Source: Iris pallida (lineage: Eukaryota > Streptophyta > Magnoliopsida > Asparagales > Iridaceae). From it: DNA of 64,000 nucleotides. The stretch spans positions 7,111,567 through 7,175,566 of the forward strand of contig JANAVB010010791.1 of assembly GCA_029216955.1 (NCBI GenBank). The letters are read 5' to 3'. The notes below the pieces were generated by a model. That model ran no database searches. It was not told the DNA's origin and saw nothing but the letters and a program-made list of their open reading frames with translations. This document shows positions 35,308-46,829 of the stretch, one piece after another; the first letter of the stretch is position 1, and the number at the start of each line of letters is the position of its first letter. A program made the position numbers and the translations under genes.

Positions 35308-36842
35308 TTATGCTTCTGAGCGTGAGCGTGCTATCACACTTTGTTTCTTGCTTTTCCATGATACTAGATTTTTGCCAATAAATACTGAGTAGCCAGATGT
35401 AGACCGTCTATCTGTCAGGCTTGCTTCCCAGTCAGCATCAGTAAAACACTCAATGCGAGTGTGTCCATTATTTTTCATTCGAATTTCTTTTCTTGGATTC
35501 TTTACTAAATAACACAGAATTCTGAGAACTGCCTGCCAGTGTGGAACTCTTGGAGAAGCCATAAATCTACTTGCAACGCTCACTGCAAAAAAAATGTCCG
35601 GACGCGTCATAACTGCTAAGTAGTTGAGTTTTTCAACTACTCGACGATACTGATCTGGATTGGTCATCAGGACCCCTTCGTCTGGAAGTAACTTCGTCCC
35701 TGGATCCATAGGTGAGGTTGCTTCCTTTGCTTGCATCATGCCTGCATCATTTAGTATGTCCAGCACATACTTTCTTTGAGACATTACAATGTCCCGCTTA
35801 CCGCGTGTGACCTCAATGCCCAAGAAATAGTTCAAGGATCCCATATCCTTAGATTGAAATTGTTCTCCAAGAAACTTCTTGAGACTTACAATATCCTGGC
35901 TGTCATCTCCCGTGATTACAATATCATCAACGTAGACACCAAGAAGTATTCTTCCAGCAGATGTGTATTGATAGAAGATTGAATGGTCCTTCTTTGATTG
36001 ACACATTCCAAATTGAGTAACAATCTGTATAAATCTACCAAACCATGCACGAGGTGATTGTTTCAGACCATAGAGGGCCTTCCTCAGATGACACACTTTA
36101 CCCTCTCTTGCAACGAACCCGGGAGGTTGCATCACATATACTTCTTCATCAAGATCCCCGTGGAGGAAAGCATTCTTTATATCAAGCTGGAGTAACGACC
36201 AATCGTAAATGATGGCCAAGGTCATGAGGACACGAACGGATGTCATTTTGGCCATAGGAGAGAATGTCTCGAAGTAATCCTCACCATAGGTTTGAGAGTA
36301 TCCTTTGGCCACCAGCCGAGCCTTCAGTCGATCAAGAGTGCCATCCGGTTTTACCTTAATCGTGAACACCCATTTGCAGCCGACTGCTAATTACCAGGAG
36401 GTAAGTCGACTAAGTCCCAGGTATGATTCTCCTGGAGAGCTTTCATCTCCTCGTTCATAGCAGCACGCCAACCAGGATGTCGGAGACCCTCCTCAGCGGT
36501 CTTGGGGATCTGAATCCCATCAATAGTAGCCACCAGAGACTGAGTGTGACTGGTAAGACCTTTGTAGCTGTCAACATACAAGGGATGATCACGACAGGCA
36601 CGACGAGGACGTTTTGGAGGCGGGACAGCCGGAGCTGCTAGCGGAACTGGTGGAGCTGCTGGTGGAACAGAAGGAGGCAACTCATTTGAGCCGGAACTGC
36701 TGATGGAACCAGAGGAGGATGAATTTGTGGGCGATGTTGACAATGGCTGAATCGGTGTATGCGGACCATCTGACTGGGAGACTGGGTCAGTAAGGGAGGG
36801 TACCCGTACGGGAGGCTGTTGTGTTTGAGGATGAAATAACAA
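35308..36842 (-). pseudogene. Copia reverse transcriptase and RNase H
   Basis: 36842-36387 is the Pro/Ser-rich linker ending in RHPGWRAAMNEEMKALQENH. A one-base frame break near 36386 separates it from the RT proper (36369-35308): ARLVAKGYSQTYGEDYFETF, LLQLDIKNAFLHGDLDEEVY, LYGLKQSPRAWF and the catalytic YVDDIVITG. RNase H follows (ECFTDADWEASLTDRRSTSG). A stop codon interrupts at SEA*YRVIAHGT near 35308, and the remaining RNase H continues to about 35000. Confidence 0.92.
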
Positions 36843-37024
36843 AAAATCATCTTCTGGATATACCAGAGGTGCCGGACCCTTTGATTGTGGGAGTGGTGAA
36901 AATTCAGTTTCTACAAAGGTAACATCCCGATTGCAAAAATATCGCTTTAAGACATGGGAGAAACACCGATACCCTTTCTGATCTTTAGGATACCCAAGAA
37001 AAATACATTGTATTGCCTTAGGAT

Positions 37025-38143
37025 CTAATTAAGAAAGGTTCGTCGGGTATACCGAATATAGCATAAGCAGCCAAAGATTCGGAGAGGCGGAGGAAATGGC
37101 TCTCGTCCAGAAAAAAGTCTAGAAAAAAGAGTGGTACCATTGAAAACGGACGATGGCATGCGGTTAATAAGATAACAAGCAGTAAGAACCGCATCCGACC
37201 AAAATCTCTTGGGAGTACGTGCTTGAAACATAAGAGCACGTGTTGTTTCCAATAAATGACGATTCTTGTGTTCTGCTACACCATTTTGTTGTGGTGTGTA
37301 CGCACAAGAGGTTTGGTGGATGATGCCGTTGCGGGCCAGATGTTTATCGAGATCACGAGATAAATACTCACGACCATTGTCACTCCGAAATTTTTTGATA
37401 GGTAGACCAAATTGTGTTTTTATTTCGGCATGAAAGTTGCACCAAATGTTAAATAATTCAGAGCGATTTTTTATCAAATAAATAAAGGTGACACGCGAGT
37501 AATCATCGACAAAAGTAACAAAGTACTTAAAGTCCATGACAGATTCCGTCGGATAAGGTCCCCATATATCAGAATGCACCAACTCGAAAGGAGCGGAAGC
37601 AATTTTATTTGGACTCACCGGATAAGGAACCCGGTGATGCTTAGCTAAACTACATGGCTCACAATGAAAAGAAGAGGAAATATCTAAATATGGGTATATT
37701 TTCTGGAGAGCTTGGGACGATGGATGGCCTAACCGACAATGTAACTCAATATGATCGAGTTTCATGCCGGCACAGGCAACAGAAGAAGTTGCATCAACCA
37801 GGTACAAGCCTCCAGCCACATGTCCCTTACCGATAGTCTTTCCAGTTTTCAGGTCCTGAAAAACACAACCATCAGGGAAAAATGTTATCGAGCAATGTAG
37901 TTCACGAATAATTTGACTAATAGAAAGTAAACTGAACGGGTTCCCAGGAGTAAGTAGCACAGAGTTGAGGGACAGTCCGGTAGAAAGAATGGCACTTCTA
38001 CGTCCTCGGACTGTCAGGAAACCTCCATTGGCAACAGTAATGCCAGAAGCACGACGTACAGGTACACAATCATGTATCATACCTACGTCTCCAGTCATGT
38101 GAGAGGATGCACCAGAGTCAATTATCCACTGCTTGGGTTTCAC
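37025..38143 (-). pseudogene. Copia protease and integrase
   Basis: The 372-codon frame begins with KQWIIDSGASSHMTGD (aspartic protease DSGAS motif). It continues with the GAG-pre-integrase HCRLGHPS and then the integrase core: HSDIWGPYPTES, FVDDYSR, FRSDNGREYLSRD and TPQQNGVAEHKNRHLLE, giving the D-D-E pattern. The frame breaks at about 37030; the continuation (LDPKAIQCIFLGYPKDQKGY) is in another frame. Confidence 0.92.
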
Positions 38144-39162
38144 TATGCACGCTGCTGAGTATCCAACTGTGGAACCAGACGTAGATGCTTCACCACGACG
38201 TTGAGCCTAGAAATCAAGAAACTCTGTATATGAGTCCGAAGTCATCTGAATAGATCGTACACCATCATCAGGGGCATCCGTGGTAATATTAGCAGCAGGT
38301 GATTTAGTGCATTGCCAATAGAAATGGCCAAGCTGACCACAGTTAAAGCATGTGCGCGGTCGTCCTCCATCACGACCGCCATTGTTCCGTCCTTCATCAT
38401 GACCAGTATTGCGGCCACCACGTCGGCCGTCACGACCACCACAAAATTTTGTACGTGCGGTCCCGAGAGCAGAACGGTCAACAGGAGGATCACCCGGAGT
38501 GGTTTCAACTACTTTGGCAGCCGAAGGACACGATAGTGTGCTTCCAATAGGAACGCTACATCAGATCCATCAATAATCTGAGAACGAGCAGAGTCCGCAT
38601 CAAGACGGAGTGAGGCAAGATAAGCCATGACATGAAGCTGCTCACGTTAAGCCCGTATTTCATTACTATCCGACGTAAGAGGTAAAACGCGATCGATCTC
38701 ATCCGTCATAGCCTTAAAGGCCCGGAAATGGTCTTTATGGGATTTGTCTCCTTGATTTGCTCGGTATACACCAACGACCGAGTCATAGATACGAGACAAA
38801 TCGCGTTTACGATCAAATGTCGCCGCCATTACCTCCCATAACTCCTTCACGGAGTCCGTATTTTGAACCATGTCTTCCACTGATGGTTTCATGGAATTCA
38901 TCAACTGTGTAAACAGTCTACTGCCATCCGTTTTCCATTGCTCAAAGATGGGATCATCTTCTGCTGGAGGGTTGTCACTCAGATGTTTGGACAACCGCAT
39001 TTCTCAAAGTGTCTTTTCGACCTTTCTCCATGTGGAGTAGCCCTCTGGCCCTTCCAACCGTCGATCGACAAGTCGAATGGAGAAAATCGTTGTGCTAGTG
39101 CCTGCTAGTGTGTTGATGACACTAGTATCTGTGGCGCTGCTATTTGTCGTAGAGTCTGCCAT
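38100..39162 (-). pseudogene. Copia gag (UBN2-type) with zinc knuckle, frameshifted
   Basis: The likely start codon is ATG reading down from 39162 (MADSTTNSSATDTS). A stop or frameshift near 39003 precedes the main gag block at 39000-38647 (EDDPIFEQWKTDGSRLFTQL, SVKELWEVMAATFDRKRDLS). A CCHC knuckle CFNCGQLGHFYWQC lies near 38345-38305. After the knuckle the frame runs on toward the protease, crossing an in-frame stop near 38207. Confidence 0.8.
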
Positions 39163-39237
39163 TTATCAGAGATTCGACTGTTGATTTGTTCTTTCTCTTG
39201 AAAAACAAAGCAACTCTGCCAGTGCGCTAAAAACGGA

Positions 39238-39512
39238 GCCTAGAACCGGCACACGCGCATAGAAAACAGAGAGTGTGGATCACAAGCCAGGACAGAGAGA
39301 TAGCCCATGGTATCCTCTGGTAAATCCTGGTGTGGAGATCAAGGAAAGAAACAAAGATTCATGCACAAAAAATTCATGCGCGTGTGCCTAGAACCGGCAC
39401 ACGCGCATAGAAAGCAGAGAGTGTGGATCACAAACCAGGACAGAGAGATAGCCCATGGTATCCTCTGGTAAATCCTGGTGTGGAGATCAAGGAAAGAAAC
39501 AAAGGTTCATGC
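39238..39512. repeat. Two tandem 148-bp repeats in the Copia leader
   Basis: Units start at 39238 and 39386 with GCCTAGAACCGGCACACGCG. They share GATAGCCCATGGTATCCTCT, with only a few differences. They lie in the untranslated leader between PBS and gag. Confidence 0.85.
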
Positions 39513-39675
39513 ACAACAAATCATATGTGTGCTCTTTGTTAAATTTTCAGTATTGAAGGGCAGAGGTTCATACATGTGTTTTCCCTTTGAGATTTCCAAC
39601 AATTTTTTTTAACCTAAACTAGGTTTTGGAGGGAGTGGGTGGCTGCTGATGGAAGTAGAGGGTTAGGGTTAGGTA

Positions 39676-39890
39676 TTGTCGACATGGGAGGGGACGGGTA
39701 CTGTAGCAGCCGGGGGGGGGGGTACTGTAGTAGCAGGGGAGGGGGGGTGCTGTAGGGGGGGTTATTGTAGCAGCGGGGAGGGGGGGTTGGGGGGGGGGGG
39801 GTGCTGTAGCGGCAGCGGGGGGCGGGGGCGGGCGGTTACTGTAGCAGCCGGGGGGGGGGGGGGGGGGGATGGGAGATTAGGATTTTGGGG
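39676..39890 (+). repeat. G-rich tract with long poly-G runs in the Copia leader
   Basis: Runs of 7 to 18 G are separated by TACTGTAGCAGC-type spacers, repeated about six times. The element's own transcript would be C-rich here. It is a potential G-quadruplex on the + strand. Confidence 0.85.
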
Positions 39891-40070
39891 CTGGAAGAAG
39901 GAGAGTGGTGGGTGATGGCTAGAGTTTTGGCTCTGATACCATGTAGAATGAAAAATGGATGATTATTATTGAGGGAGAGATTACATATATATAGGAGAGA
40001 CTAGCCTCCTCTCCTATTATTCTAAGCAATGTGGGACTAAAGTCCAATAACTCTAATATAACACTTAACA

Positions 40071-40905
40071 AGGACAAACTCCATATATGTGTATTTCAAT
40101 ATTTGGTTCATCATTTTTTTAAATTCTACACATGTGATGTGTTAGCTCAAGTGGTAAATATGGTGGAGGGTTTTACAAGTGGACAATGATCAAATCCCAC
40201 ATCCTACATTTGTTTTTATCACAATTTCTTGGGATTATTCACTTCGAGGCTAGGCCCGGGAGGGGCCTAGTTCGAACTCGACTCGGACAGAGGGCACAAT
40301 GTGGCACTTTGATGATACACTTTTGCACGTGGGTAGCCTTGCTTGGCCGTTGCACGTGTATCTTCGCCGAGTAGCTTCGCAGGAAGCCAATGTTAAATTG
40401 ATTCTTTAAGGCTGGCTGTTTCAAACATTGATTATAGGAGTTACTCCTAATTTAATGTTCTAGTGTTACGAGTCTTTTTCATATTCGTAACAATAGAATG
40501 TTCAACTTTGTAACTTGCCAAGTGTTGGGTCTTCTATATAAGGAGAGTACAATCTCTTGTGTAGAGATACACTCTAGAAGAGAAAAGAAAGAACTTTTTT
40601 TTCAATCAACTAGTTCTTTTGCTTCATCGCTCCAACGTTTCTTCCGAGTAGGAAGGTGATACAAGGGGCGTTCCAGAAGTTCGATTGACTGTGCAATTAG
40701 AACTTGCTAGTTTCTTGGAGCGAATAAACGAGAAGAATGTCGAATCTTGCTTTGAGCAACAATGTTTCTGACCACCACAATAGGTTGTTCTGCTATTTCT
40801 GGCAACTTGCTCTTCAACTACTTGTGGTGCTCATACTGATATTTAAAAAAATAAATCCTTTTAGTAGTTTATTCTGCTTATTGCTTCTAAAGCGGTTCAC
40901 ACTGC
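40071..40905. repeat. Copia-type LTR unit, second of the tandem pair
   Basis: It continues the unit interrupted by the Copia at 34836. It carries GGTTCATCATTT, GATTATAGGAGTTACTCC, a TATA-like TCTATATAAGGAGAG at about 40530 (probable LTR promoter) and the GTCGAATCTTGCTTTGAGCA phrase that also ends the units at 49-50.8 kb. The right edge meets RTE LINE sequence near 40906. Confidence 0.6.
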
Positions 40906-41250
40906 TCTTTGAATAACCAAATTTTTGGTTTAGTTTATTAGTATATTGCCACTCACCCATACTAGCATTCTCATTTCAGTTATACTAACTTTATGGATAT
41001 ATTGTTTCTTAATTGTGCAATACCCTAATCCATAAAGCATGCTTGGTCTTATAATAATATTATAGAATTTTTCTTTCAACTTTAGAGGCATCTTGCAATC
41101 ACAAAGTACTCCAGAATCACTCATCCATTTCAACCATCATGTTTTAATTCTATGCATGACATTCTTCTCAATCTCTCCATTATGGTGAATGATTGATCCT
41201 AAATACCGAAAGCTATCGCTCTTAGGTATATATTGCCCATCTGTATGGAT
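40906..41250 (-). pseudogene. RTE LINE reverse transcriptase C-terminal fragment
   Basis: The minus strand encodes DSFRYLGSIIHHNGEIEKNV, WMSDSGVLCDCKMPLKLKEK, RPSMLYGLGYCTIKKQYIHK and EMRMLVWVSGN, an unmistakable plant RTE LINE. One stop interrupts it near 41140. It is the upstream neighbour of 33998-34321 in the original LINE. Confidence 0.85.
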
Positions 41251-41787
41251 CCCCCCTCCCCCTCCCTCTCATTTCTCTTCGACTTCGGGTTAGCTTAATC
41301 GTCTTTTTGGGTATCCTCTTCACCTGCTCTCAACTCTGAAAAGCATCATAAAGAGTTTGTAAATAGTCTTTTAGCTAGTTCCAGAAGTTTTCAAATACTT
41401 TTTGGCTTTTTCCTTGTTTGGCTGATTGTAAGTAAACAATTTTTTTATTTGTAGCCTTTACCAGTTGAAATTCAATGGTTTTCTTTCTAGTTTCTGATTA
41501 GTAACAATTGTCAATCATATTTCATAAAAATAATGTCAATATGTACCAGTTATTTGTTTTATGGTGAGATCAATTTCTAAAATGTTACTTGTAATTGTAA
41601 CCTTGTCAAAACTGTGTTTAATGCTTAAGCTCAGAGTGCACCTCCTTCGAGATGGTATTGGAACTAACATTCGAAAAGGTTAAATCTTTTCCAAATGTTT
41701 AAAGAGGACTATGCAACATAACCTACAAATAATCTGGCCAAATGTTTGAAGAAGAGCATGCTGCAGAATCTATTTAGCTGCCTTATT
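41251..41787. other. Intron sequence, nothing recognised
   Basis: AT-rich, with no supported feature. Confidence 0.4.
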
Positions 41788-41983
41788 ATTATTATTATTT
41801 TATTTTATTTTATTTTGTTTGAGATAAGGCTAGTCATTAATGACCATCCCTGTCGTGGAATAGTAGGACCAAGAGCCCCTCTCATTTAATTAAAGTTTTG
41901 CTCGGGCTGGGGTTCGAACCCGCACCCACTCCTCCCCTCCCTTACCAGTGTAACCACTGGACCACCCCCTTGGTGGTAACATA
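41788..41983 (-). mobile_element. tRNA-derived SINE, full-length-looking
   Basis: On the minus strand the head has a pol III A box TGGTCCAGTGG (41953-41965 region) and a perfect B box GGTTCGAACCC (41910-41921 region). The body ends CATTAATGACTAGCCTTATC plus TCAAAC, and the tail is (AAAAT)n/(AAT)n at 41788-41820. The same 3' end occurs at 262-348. Not a functional tRNA gene: no cloverleaf is formed. Confidence 0.75.
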
Positions 41984-41989
41984 GGTAGC

Positions 41990-42777
41990 TTGTTGACATG
42001 CTGAGAATGATATTTCCAATATTGCTACTTCACATGAGATTAGAGAAGAGTTCATTGAGGAGGAACCCCAGCCATTATTAGGTTATTCTGTGATGGCAAT
42101 ACTTATTTTCAATAAGGCTGTGTTTCGTTGAGCATTTTTCTCCATGGAAAATATTTCCATCACAAATTTTCCATCAATTGTAGTGTTCGAGAAGAATTCA
42201 TTGAGGAGGAATTCCAGCCATGATTAGGTTTCCCCATCGTTTAGGGTAGTATTTCTTTTCGATACGTTGGAAGTCCTCAAGTAACTAGACTTGGTAAAGC
42301 ATAACAATCTTGGTCCGCATGCAGTTTAGCATGTATTCTTGAACATCCAAAAAAACACAGGATATAGAATAGTATGTTCAAAAAACCAAATAGAAGTTAA
42401 GGGTAAAGCAGAACAAGTATGTCCTTAAGTTGTTGATATAGTCCAACTATTGAGCGTTGTGGCGCTGCAGGGCAGCAAAATTTTCACTTGTTGCAGCAGT
42501 ACTGCATTCTGCAACACAATTATGTCCGAGGATCGTGTCAAATTCCTATAATACTTTGTACATGTACATAAATAGAGCATGATACATGTAGTGTGTCAAG
42601 TTGGGGCATTGTATTGGCGGAGTGATGGGCTCCACCGGTGGATGATGCTGGCTCAATGTGGAGATTGAGGAGGGGATCTAGAGGTGCTTGGGTGGAGGGG
42701 ATTGAGCAGGTGCAAAGGTGTGAACGAAGAGGGGGAAGTGGAGGAGAGGATGTCAGAGACAGGCCATGGCTATGGAA
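41990..42777. other. Intron sequence with a short local duplication
   Basis: GAGGAGGAA-CCAGCCAT-ATTAGG occurs at about 42055-42080 and 42205-42230. Otherwise nothing was recognised. Confidence 0.4.
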
Positions 42778-42840
42778 GTTAGGGGTGAGCATTATTCGGT
42801 TTTGGACCGAAAATCGAACCGAACCGAACCGAATAAGAGA
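42778..42840. mobile_element. Fragment of a hAT-type MITE end
   Basis: AGGGGTGAGCATTATTCGGT followed by TTGGACCGAAAATCGAACC is the familiar terminus of a common plant hAT MITE family. Only one end is visible. Confidence 0.4.
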
Positions 42841-43122
42841 TTGGAAGTGATGCGATTGAGAGGGGATATTGCTATGAAGGGAAGTAGAGGAGAGTAGGTC
42901 GCCTATCACCGACGGAGGATCAAAGGACGTTGAGAGATGGAGAGGAGAGAGTTGTTTCTACAGCTTCAAATGCAGATTAAATCACGGCTACCATATTCAA
43001 AATGAATCAGATGGCCAATATCACAGCCGTCCAAAAGACCTTAATCCTGGTATTCAGAACAACTTAAAACGAATATAACAGTTAATATCTATTTGCTCAT
43101 TACCCCTTGCTCCATAGATAAC

Positions 43123-43126
<4 letters not shown>

Positions 43127-43167
<41 letters not shown>

Positions 43168-43372
43168 ATTGAAAGAGGTAATTGTGTTACAGACTCCTGG
43201 CCCGAAGGCCTACAAATTCTGCCCGAAGGCCCATACTCTTAGCCCAAAGGTCCGCACCTGCACCGCACTTGTATCGCACCCGCATCGCACCTGCAACTGG
43301 CCTGCACTCTAGTTGCTCTCACATTAATTCATCCACAGTGAATTAAATGTGCTTTTCTGTTCCTCGAACCTG

Positions 43373-43434
<62 letters not shown>
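43127..43434. repeat. (CT)n, (TA)n and (CA)n microsatellites
   Basis: (CT)n runs 43127-43142, (TA)n 43143-43167 and 43377-43413, and (CA)n 43414-43432. Between them are short direct repeats GCCCGAAGGCC (43200-43240) and CGCACCTGCA/CGCACCCGCA (43255-43300). Confidence 0.85.
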
Positions 43435-43502
43435 CCCCCACACATACGCACACCCCGAACTCAAGTGACCTAGTAGTCAATGAGGAGAGATATAAGACTG
43501 AG

Positions 43503-43633
43503 GGGCAATTAGGTGGACGGTCTTAGGATCGAACAACGGCCCGGATGATGTTAATTCAAAACAAAAATGAATATAACTGGCCACTTGGATCATATGTCTC
43601 CTCGCTAACCACTTGAGCTACCAAGCCTACACG
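43503..43633 (-). mobile_element. Probable tRNA-derived SINE head
   Basis: The minus strand shows a good A box, TAGCTCAAGTGG (about 43605-43616). A B-box-like GTTCGATCCT (about 43524-43533) lies farther downstream than usual. Family and ends are uncertain. Confidence 0.35.
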
Positions 43634-43639
43634 CACGCA

Positions 43640-46186
43640 CGCGGGAATGGGGGGTGGGGGGTTTCATAGCAGCTACATCGAACTCTATATTGTGAGTAAT
43701 GCCAACATGGGAGGTTGTGATGCCTTTTGCTCTTGTTGCGCTCTTTCCATACATGCCATACGGACGCAATAAGTCGAAGTCTGGCCTCCTTGAACCACAG
43801 TTGCCCTCTTCGTCGTCTTGTCCGGATCCAAAAAAAATAAAATAAAAATAAAAATCCTGGTCATCTCCACACTCTCCCAAGAATCAGCCACACTGCTCCA
43901 GCCAGATAGATCGAGATACCCTACATTCAAAGAACAAGTATCCAGTGGTCTCGAGGCATTGGTCACATAGGACACATCTCTAGTTGTAAATCTGAACTCC
44001 AAAGTGAACAAGTCTATCTTTAGTCAACAACCTTCCCAACAATACCTTATACATGCATAGTTGCATTGTGCGCGCGAGTCCCTTGAACAATACAAAATCA
44101 TAATAAACCATTTTGGGATGAAACTGGCGCATAAGGTTGTAGCACCGGACCTCAAACTTACTGCTGCCCAAAATCTGACCAGGTGGTCGCCAAACCTAGT
44201 GATCACCACAGGAATCTGAGTCTTTATGGACTGCCTGTACCTAGGGTAAAAATCGAACGAACGAGCTCGAATAAAGAGTGTTCAAGTTTGGTTTAACTTA
44301 ACTATCGAATGAGTTTGATTCGAGCGGAGCTTGGACCGAGCTGAATGCGAACGATTTAAATCGTTTTAGAGCCCTAGTAGTGAGTATTTATAGGAGATGT
44401 TGTATAAACTATCACACTGTTTCTCTCAAGTTTTAAAGACATTTTTTATTGAATTACTTATGCTCTTTACATCATAAATTTACCATCATATAAAGAACAA
44501 AAAAATGAGTAAAATTTCTAAGACAAAATGTATTTCTATCTATTAAAAAAGGCATAACATATAGAAAAAGTCCTAATATGAGAAACCGAGCCGAGCTCGA
44601 GCCTGTTTGCGAACAAGATCGAGTCGAACAACCTATGGTCGAACTCGGTATCGATTAGTCCACGAACGAGCTTAAACCGAGCTTGGACCGAGTCGAACAC
44701 GAGCCGAATGCGGACGATTTGAATCGTTTTACAGCCCTACCTGCACCAAATCAGCGTGTCTGGCCGTGTAGGGGTAAACTTCAGGCCGCCAGACTCTATT
44801 ATGAATGATATGCTGACAAGTCAGCCAGCCCTCTTCCCGCCTCCCTTTACAGCTGAGGTTCAGAAATCTCTACTAAACTTCGGTGGACCAACCATGGATC
44901 CGCTGAGGTTCAGAAATCTCCACTAAACTTCGGTGGACCAACCATGGATCCACCCATAAGTCAGTACGACTACCATCCCGAATAATACGGTGAATTGCAA
45001 TTTTTGAGTACAAGTCTATTACGAATGATACGTTGAAAGTAACAGACATATTGTTATTTAACCCGTGCGCCCAAAAATTGCCACCCTTCAGGTATCTACT
45101 AGCCATCCGTTCTACCCAAAGTGAGTCGTTGCAGACAAATTTTTATGCCAGCTTAAGGCCAGCCGAATCACGCATAGTCATTAGAGACTGCAGCCCACCT
45201 TACCTTCTTTTCGGGAACAACATAACTGCTCCAAGCAATAGCATTAGAGAACACCAAAAGATCATCCGCGTATATCAGATGCGAAACATGAGGTGAGACC
45301 CTCCTATAAAGAGGTATGATCCGACCCCTATGCCCGCCACATCCACCATATAAGAGAAGTACTCCATGACGATAGTGAAGAGGTACGGGGACAGTAGATC
45401 CCCTGTCTGAGCCCTCTATTACTCCGAATAAAACCATAAGGAAGCCCTCTGACCAGAACCGAAAAAGTGGCACAAGAAATGCACTCCTTGATTCGAGCAA
45501 CCCAAACCTCATCGAAATCTATGGCAATTATCAACTGACATAGAAATTCACGGATCACCATATAATACGCTTTCCGTAAATCTAATTTAACACAAGCCTT
45601 CGCACCTCCAACTTTATTGAATTCTCGGACCATCTCATGCGCTAGAAGACTGTGCTCTGCTATAGACCGCCCCTTGTTGAAAGTTGTATGATTAGGAGAA
45701 ATCAGACACTTCATAATCTCCTCCATGCGTCGGCACATCAAATTTGTAATTATTTTATATAAATAATTACAACATGCGATGGGTCGAAAGTCTGCCAGTA
45801 AAGTAGCCCCTTCTTTCTTCGGCACCAATGTCAGAAAAGTATGATTGTGTTCCTTCAACAATTTTCTTTCAGTGTAGAACTCCTGCACCGCCTGAAGGAC
45901 ATGAAGCTTGAGAATCTCCTAATGTCTTTTGTAGAAGGCGCACCTCCTCCATACTGACTGGTGCAAGTAACCGACTATTGCCATACGGGTGACCAGTCTC
46001 TTGCAAAAAGGTTAGGAAAAATAGAAGGGTAATTAGATTGATTATACAACACAGAATAGTACCAGACTGCCTCCTCCTGGATGCATGTGGACGTATCAAC
46101 CACCTTTCCATTTTCGTCCACTTGACTTCCTCCTTATAGAAAGTGAAGGAAAAGTATCTCCATGTTATGTATTGGATCATGTTATG
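43640..46186 (-). pseudogene. L1-type LINE ORF2 remnant (RT and zf-RVT), interrupted by a hAT MITE
   Basis: On the minus strand 46180-45869 resembles the pre-RT region. 45888-45328 gives the RT (TFLTLVPKKEGATLLADFRP, IACCNYLYKII, NHTTFNKGRSIAEHSLLAHE, CVKLDLRKAY). 45300-45240 gives HLIYADDLLVFSNA (catalytic YADD). 45106-44873 gives the RNFWAHGLNN and GSRTDLWVDPW motifs. 44171-43685 gives the C-terminal zinc-finger region (LCMYKVLLGRLLTKDRLVHF, then CxxC). Stops and shifts are frequent. It is the same family as the + strand copy at 56070-57905. Confidence 0.85.
44242..44739. mobile_element. hAT-type MITE (TAGGG...CCCTA) inserted in the LINE
   Basis: It begins TAGGGTAAAAATCGAACG and ends CGTTTTACAGCCCTA. 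The flanks CCTGTACC and CCTGCACC match at 7 of 8 bases. Subterminal GAGCTCGA/CCGAGC motifs are typical of the TAGGGCTGTAAACGA family. It splits the LINE coding region. Confidence 0.85.
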
Positions 46187-46491
46187 CAGGGTCGGCCCAG
46201 GGCGGCAAGGACGACCGTCCAGGGCCCACGGATCATGAGGGGCCCAAAAGATTAGTTTAAAAATAAATATGTTAATAATTTTGTATCACAAATAGTACTA
46301 ATATGTACTATGGGCCCTCTAAAACACAAAGTTATTGTGGTGTAGTGGTTAGTACTGTAGACTTAGTATATACTAAAGGTCCTTAGTTCAATCCTTGGAT
46401 GTAACCTTTTTTTTTAATATTTTTTTATTATGTATGGGGGCCTTATTTTGAAATTTCGTCCTGGGTCCCCATGAGCTCAGGGCCGGCCCTG
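46187..46491. mobile_element. MITE with CAGGG(C/T)CGGCCC ends containing a tRNA-like motif
   Basis: The ends are CAGGGTCGGCCCAGGG and CAGGGCCGGCCCTG. The flanks ATGTTATG and ATGTTTCT match at 5 of 8 bases. The interior has an A-box match TGGTGTAGTGG (46338-46348) and a degenerate B box AGTTCAATCC (about 46385-46394), so a tRNA-like segment is embedded. hAT-like placement is inference. Confidence 0.7.
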
Positions 46492-46829
46492 ATGTTTCTA
46501 TAGTCCAACTGAGAATTTGTCTCTTATGCAGTTCATGAATAAGTTTGATGAAATTATGGTTCTATGTGAGTCCAGGCTCCATGAGAGATGCTCCCTTACA
46601 CTGATATATGTCAATTGGGCTTCCAATTGTCTCTAAAGTGGAGCAGTATCTCAGGTTTCCTAGTTAGAAGAAGTTCTAAAAGCTTGGACAAACAATCAGT
46701 AAACCCCACAGGATCCTCTAAATTCTGTTAAGTGCCGCGTTTTGGGCCTACATGAGTTTTCTTTGATGGCAATGACTAACGTCAAAAGCGCCTCAAGGGG
46801 TTCTTGTAGGGGGTGGGTGGCGGTGGGTA

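Larger units (their letters stand above)
34836..40070 (-). mobile_element. Copia LTR retrotransposon with short LTRs, nearly complete but disabled
   Basis: 5235 bp, with 129-bp LTRs at 34836-34964 and 39942-40070 (TGTAGAATGG...CTTAACA) that differ at about four positions by eye. There is a perfect 5-bp duplication AGGAC (34831-34835 and 40071-40075). The PBS (GCTCTGATACCA, 39930-39941) abuts the right LTR and matches tRNA-iMet, so the element is on the minus strand. Order is gag, zinc knuckle, protease, integrase, RT, RNase H. At least three frameshifts or stops make it inactive. High LTR identity indicates the youngest large insertion in the window. Confidence 0.93.
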
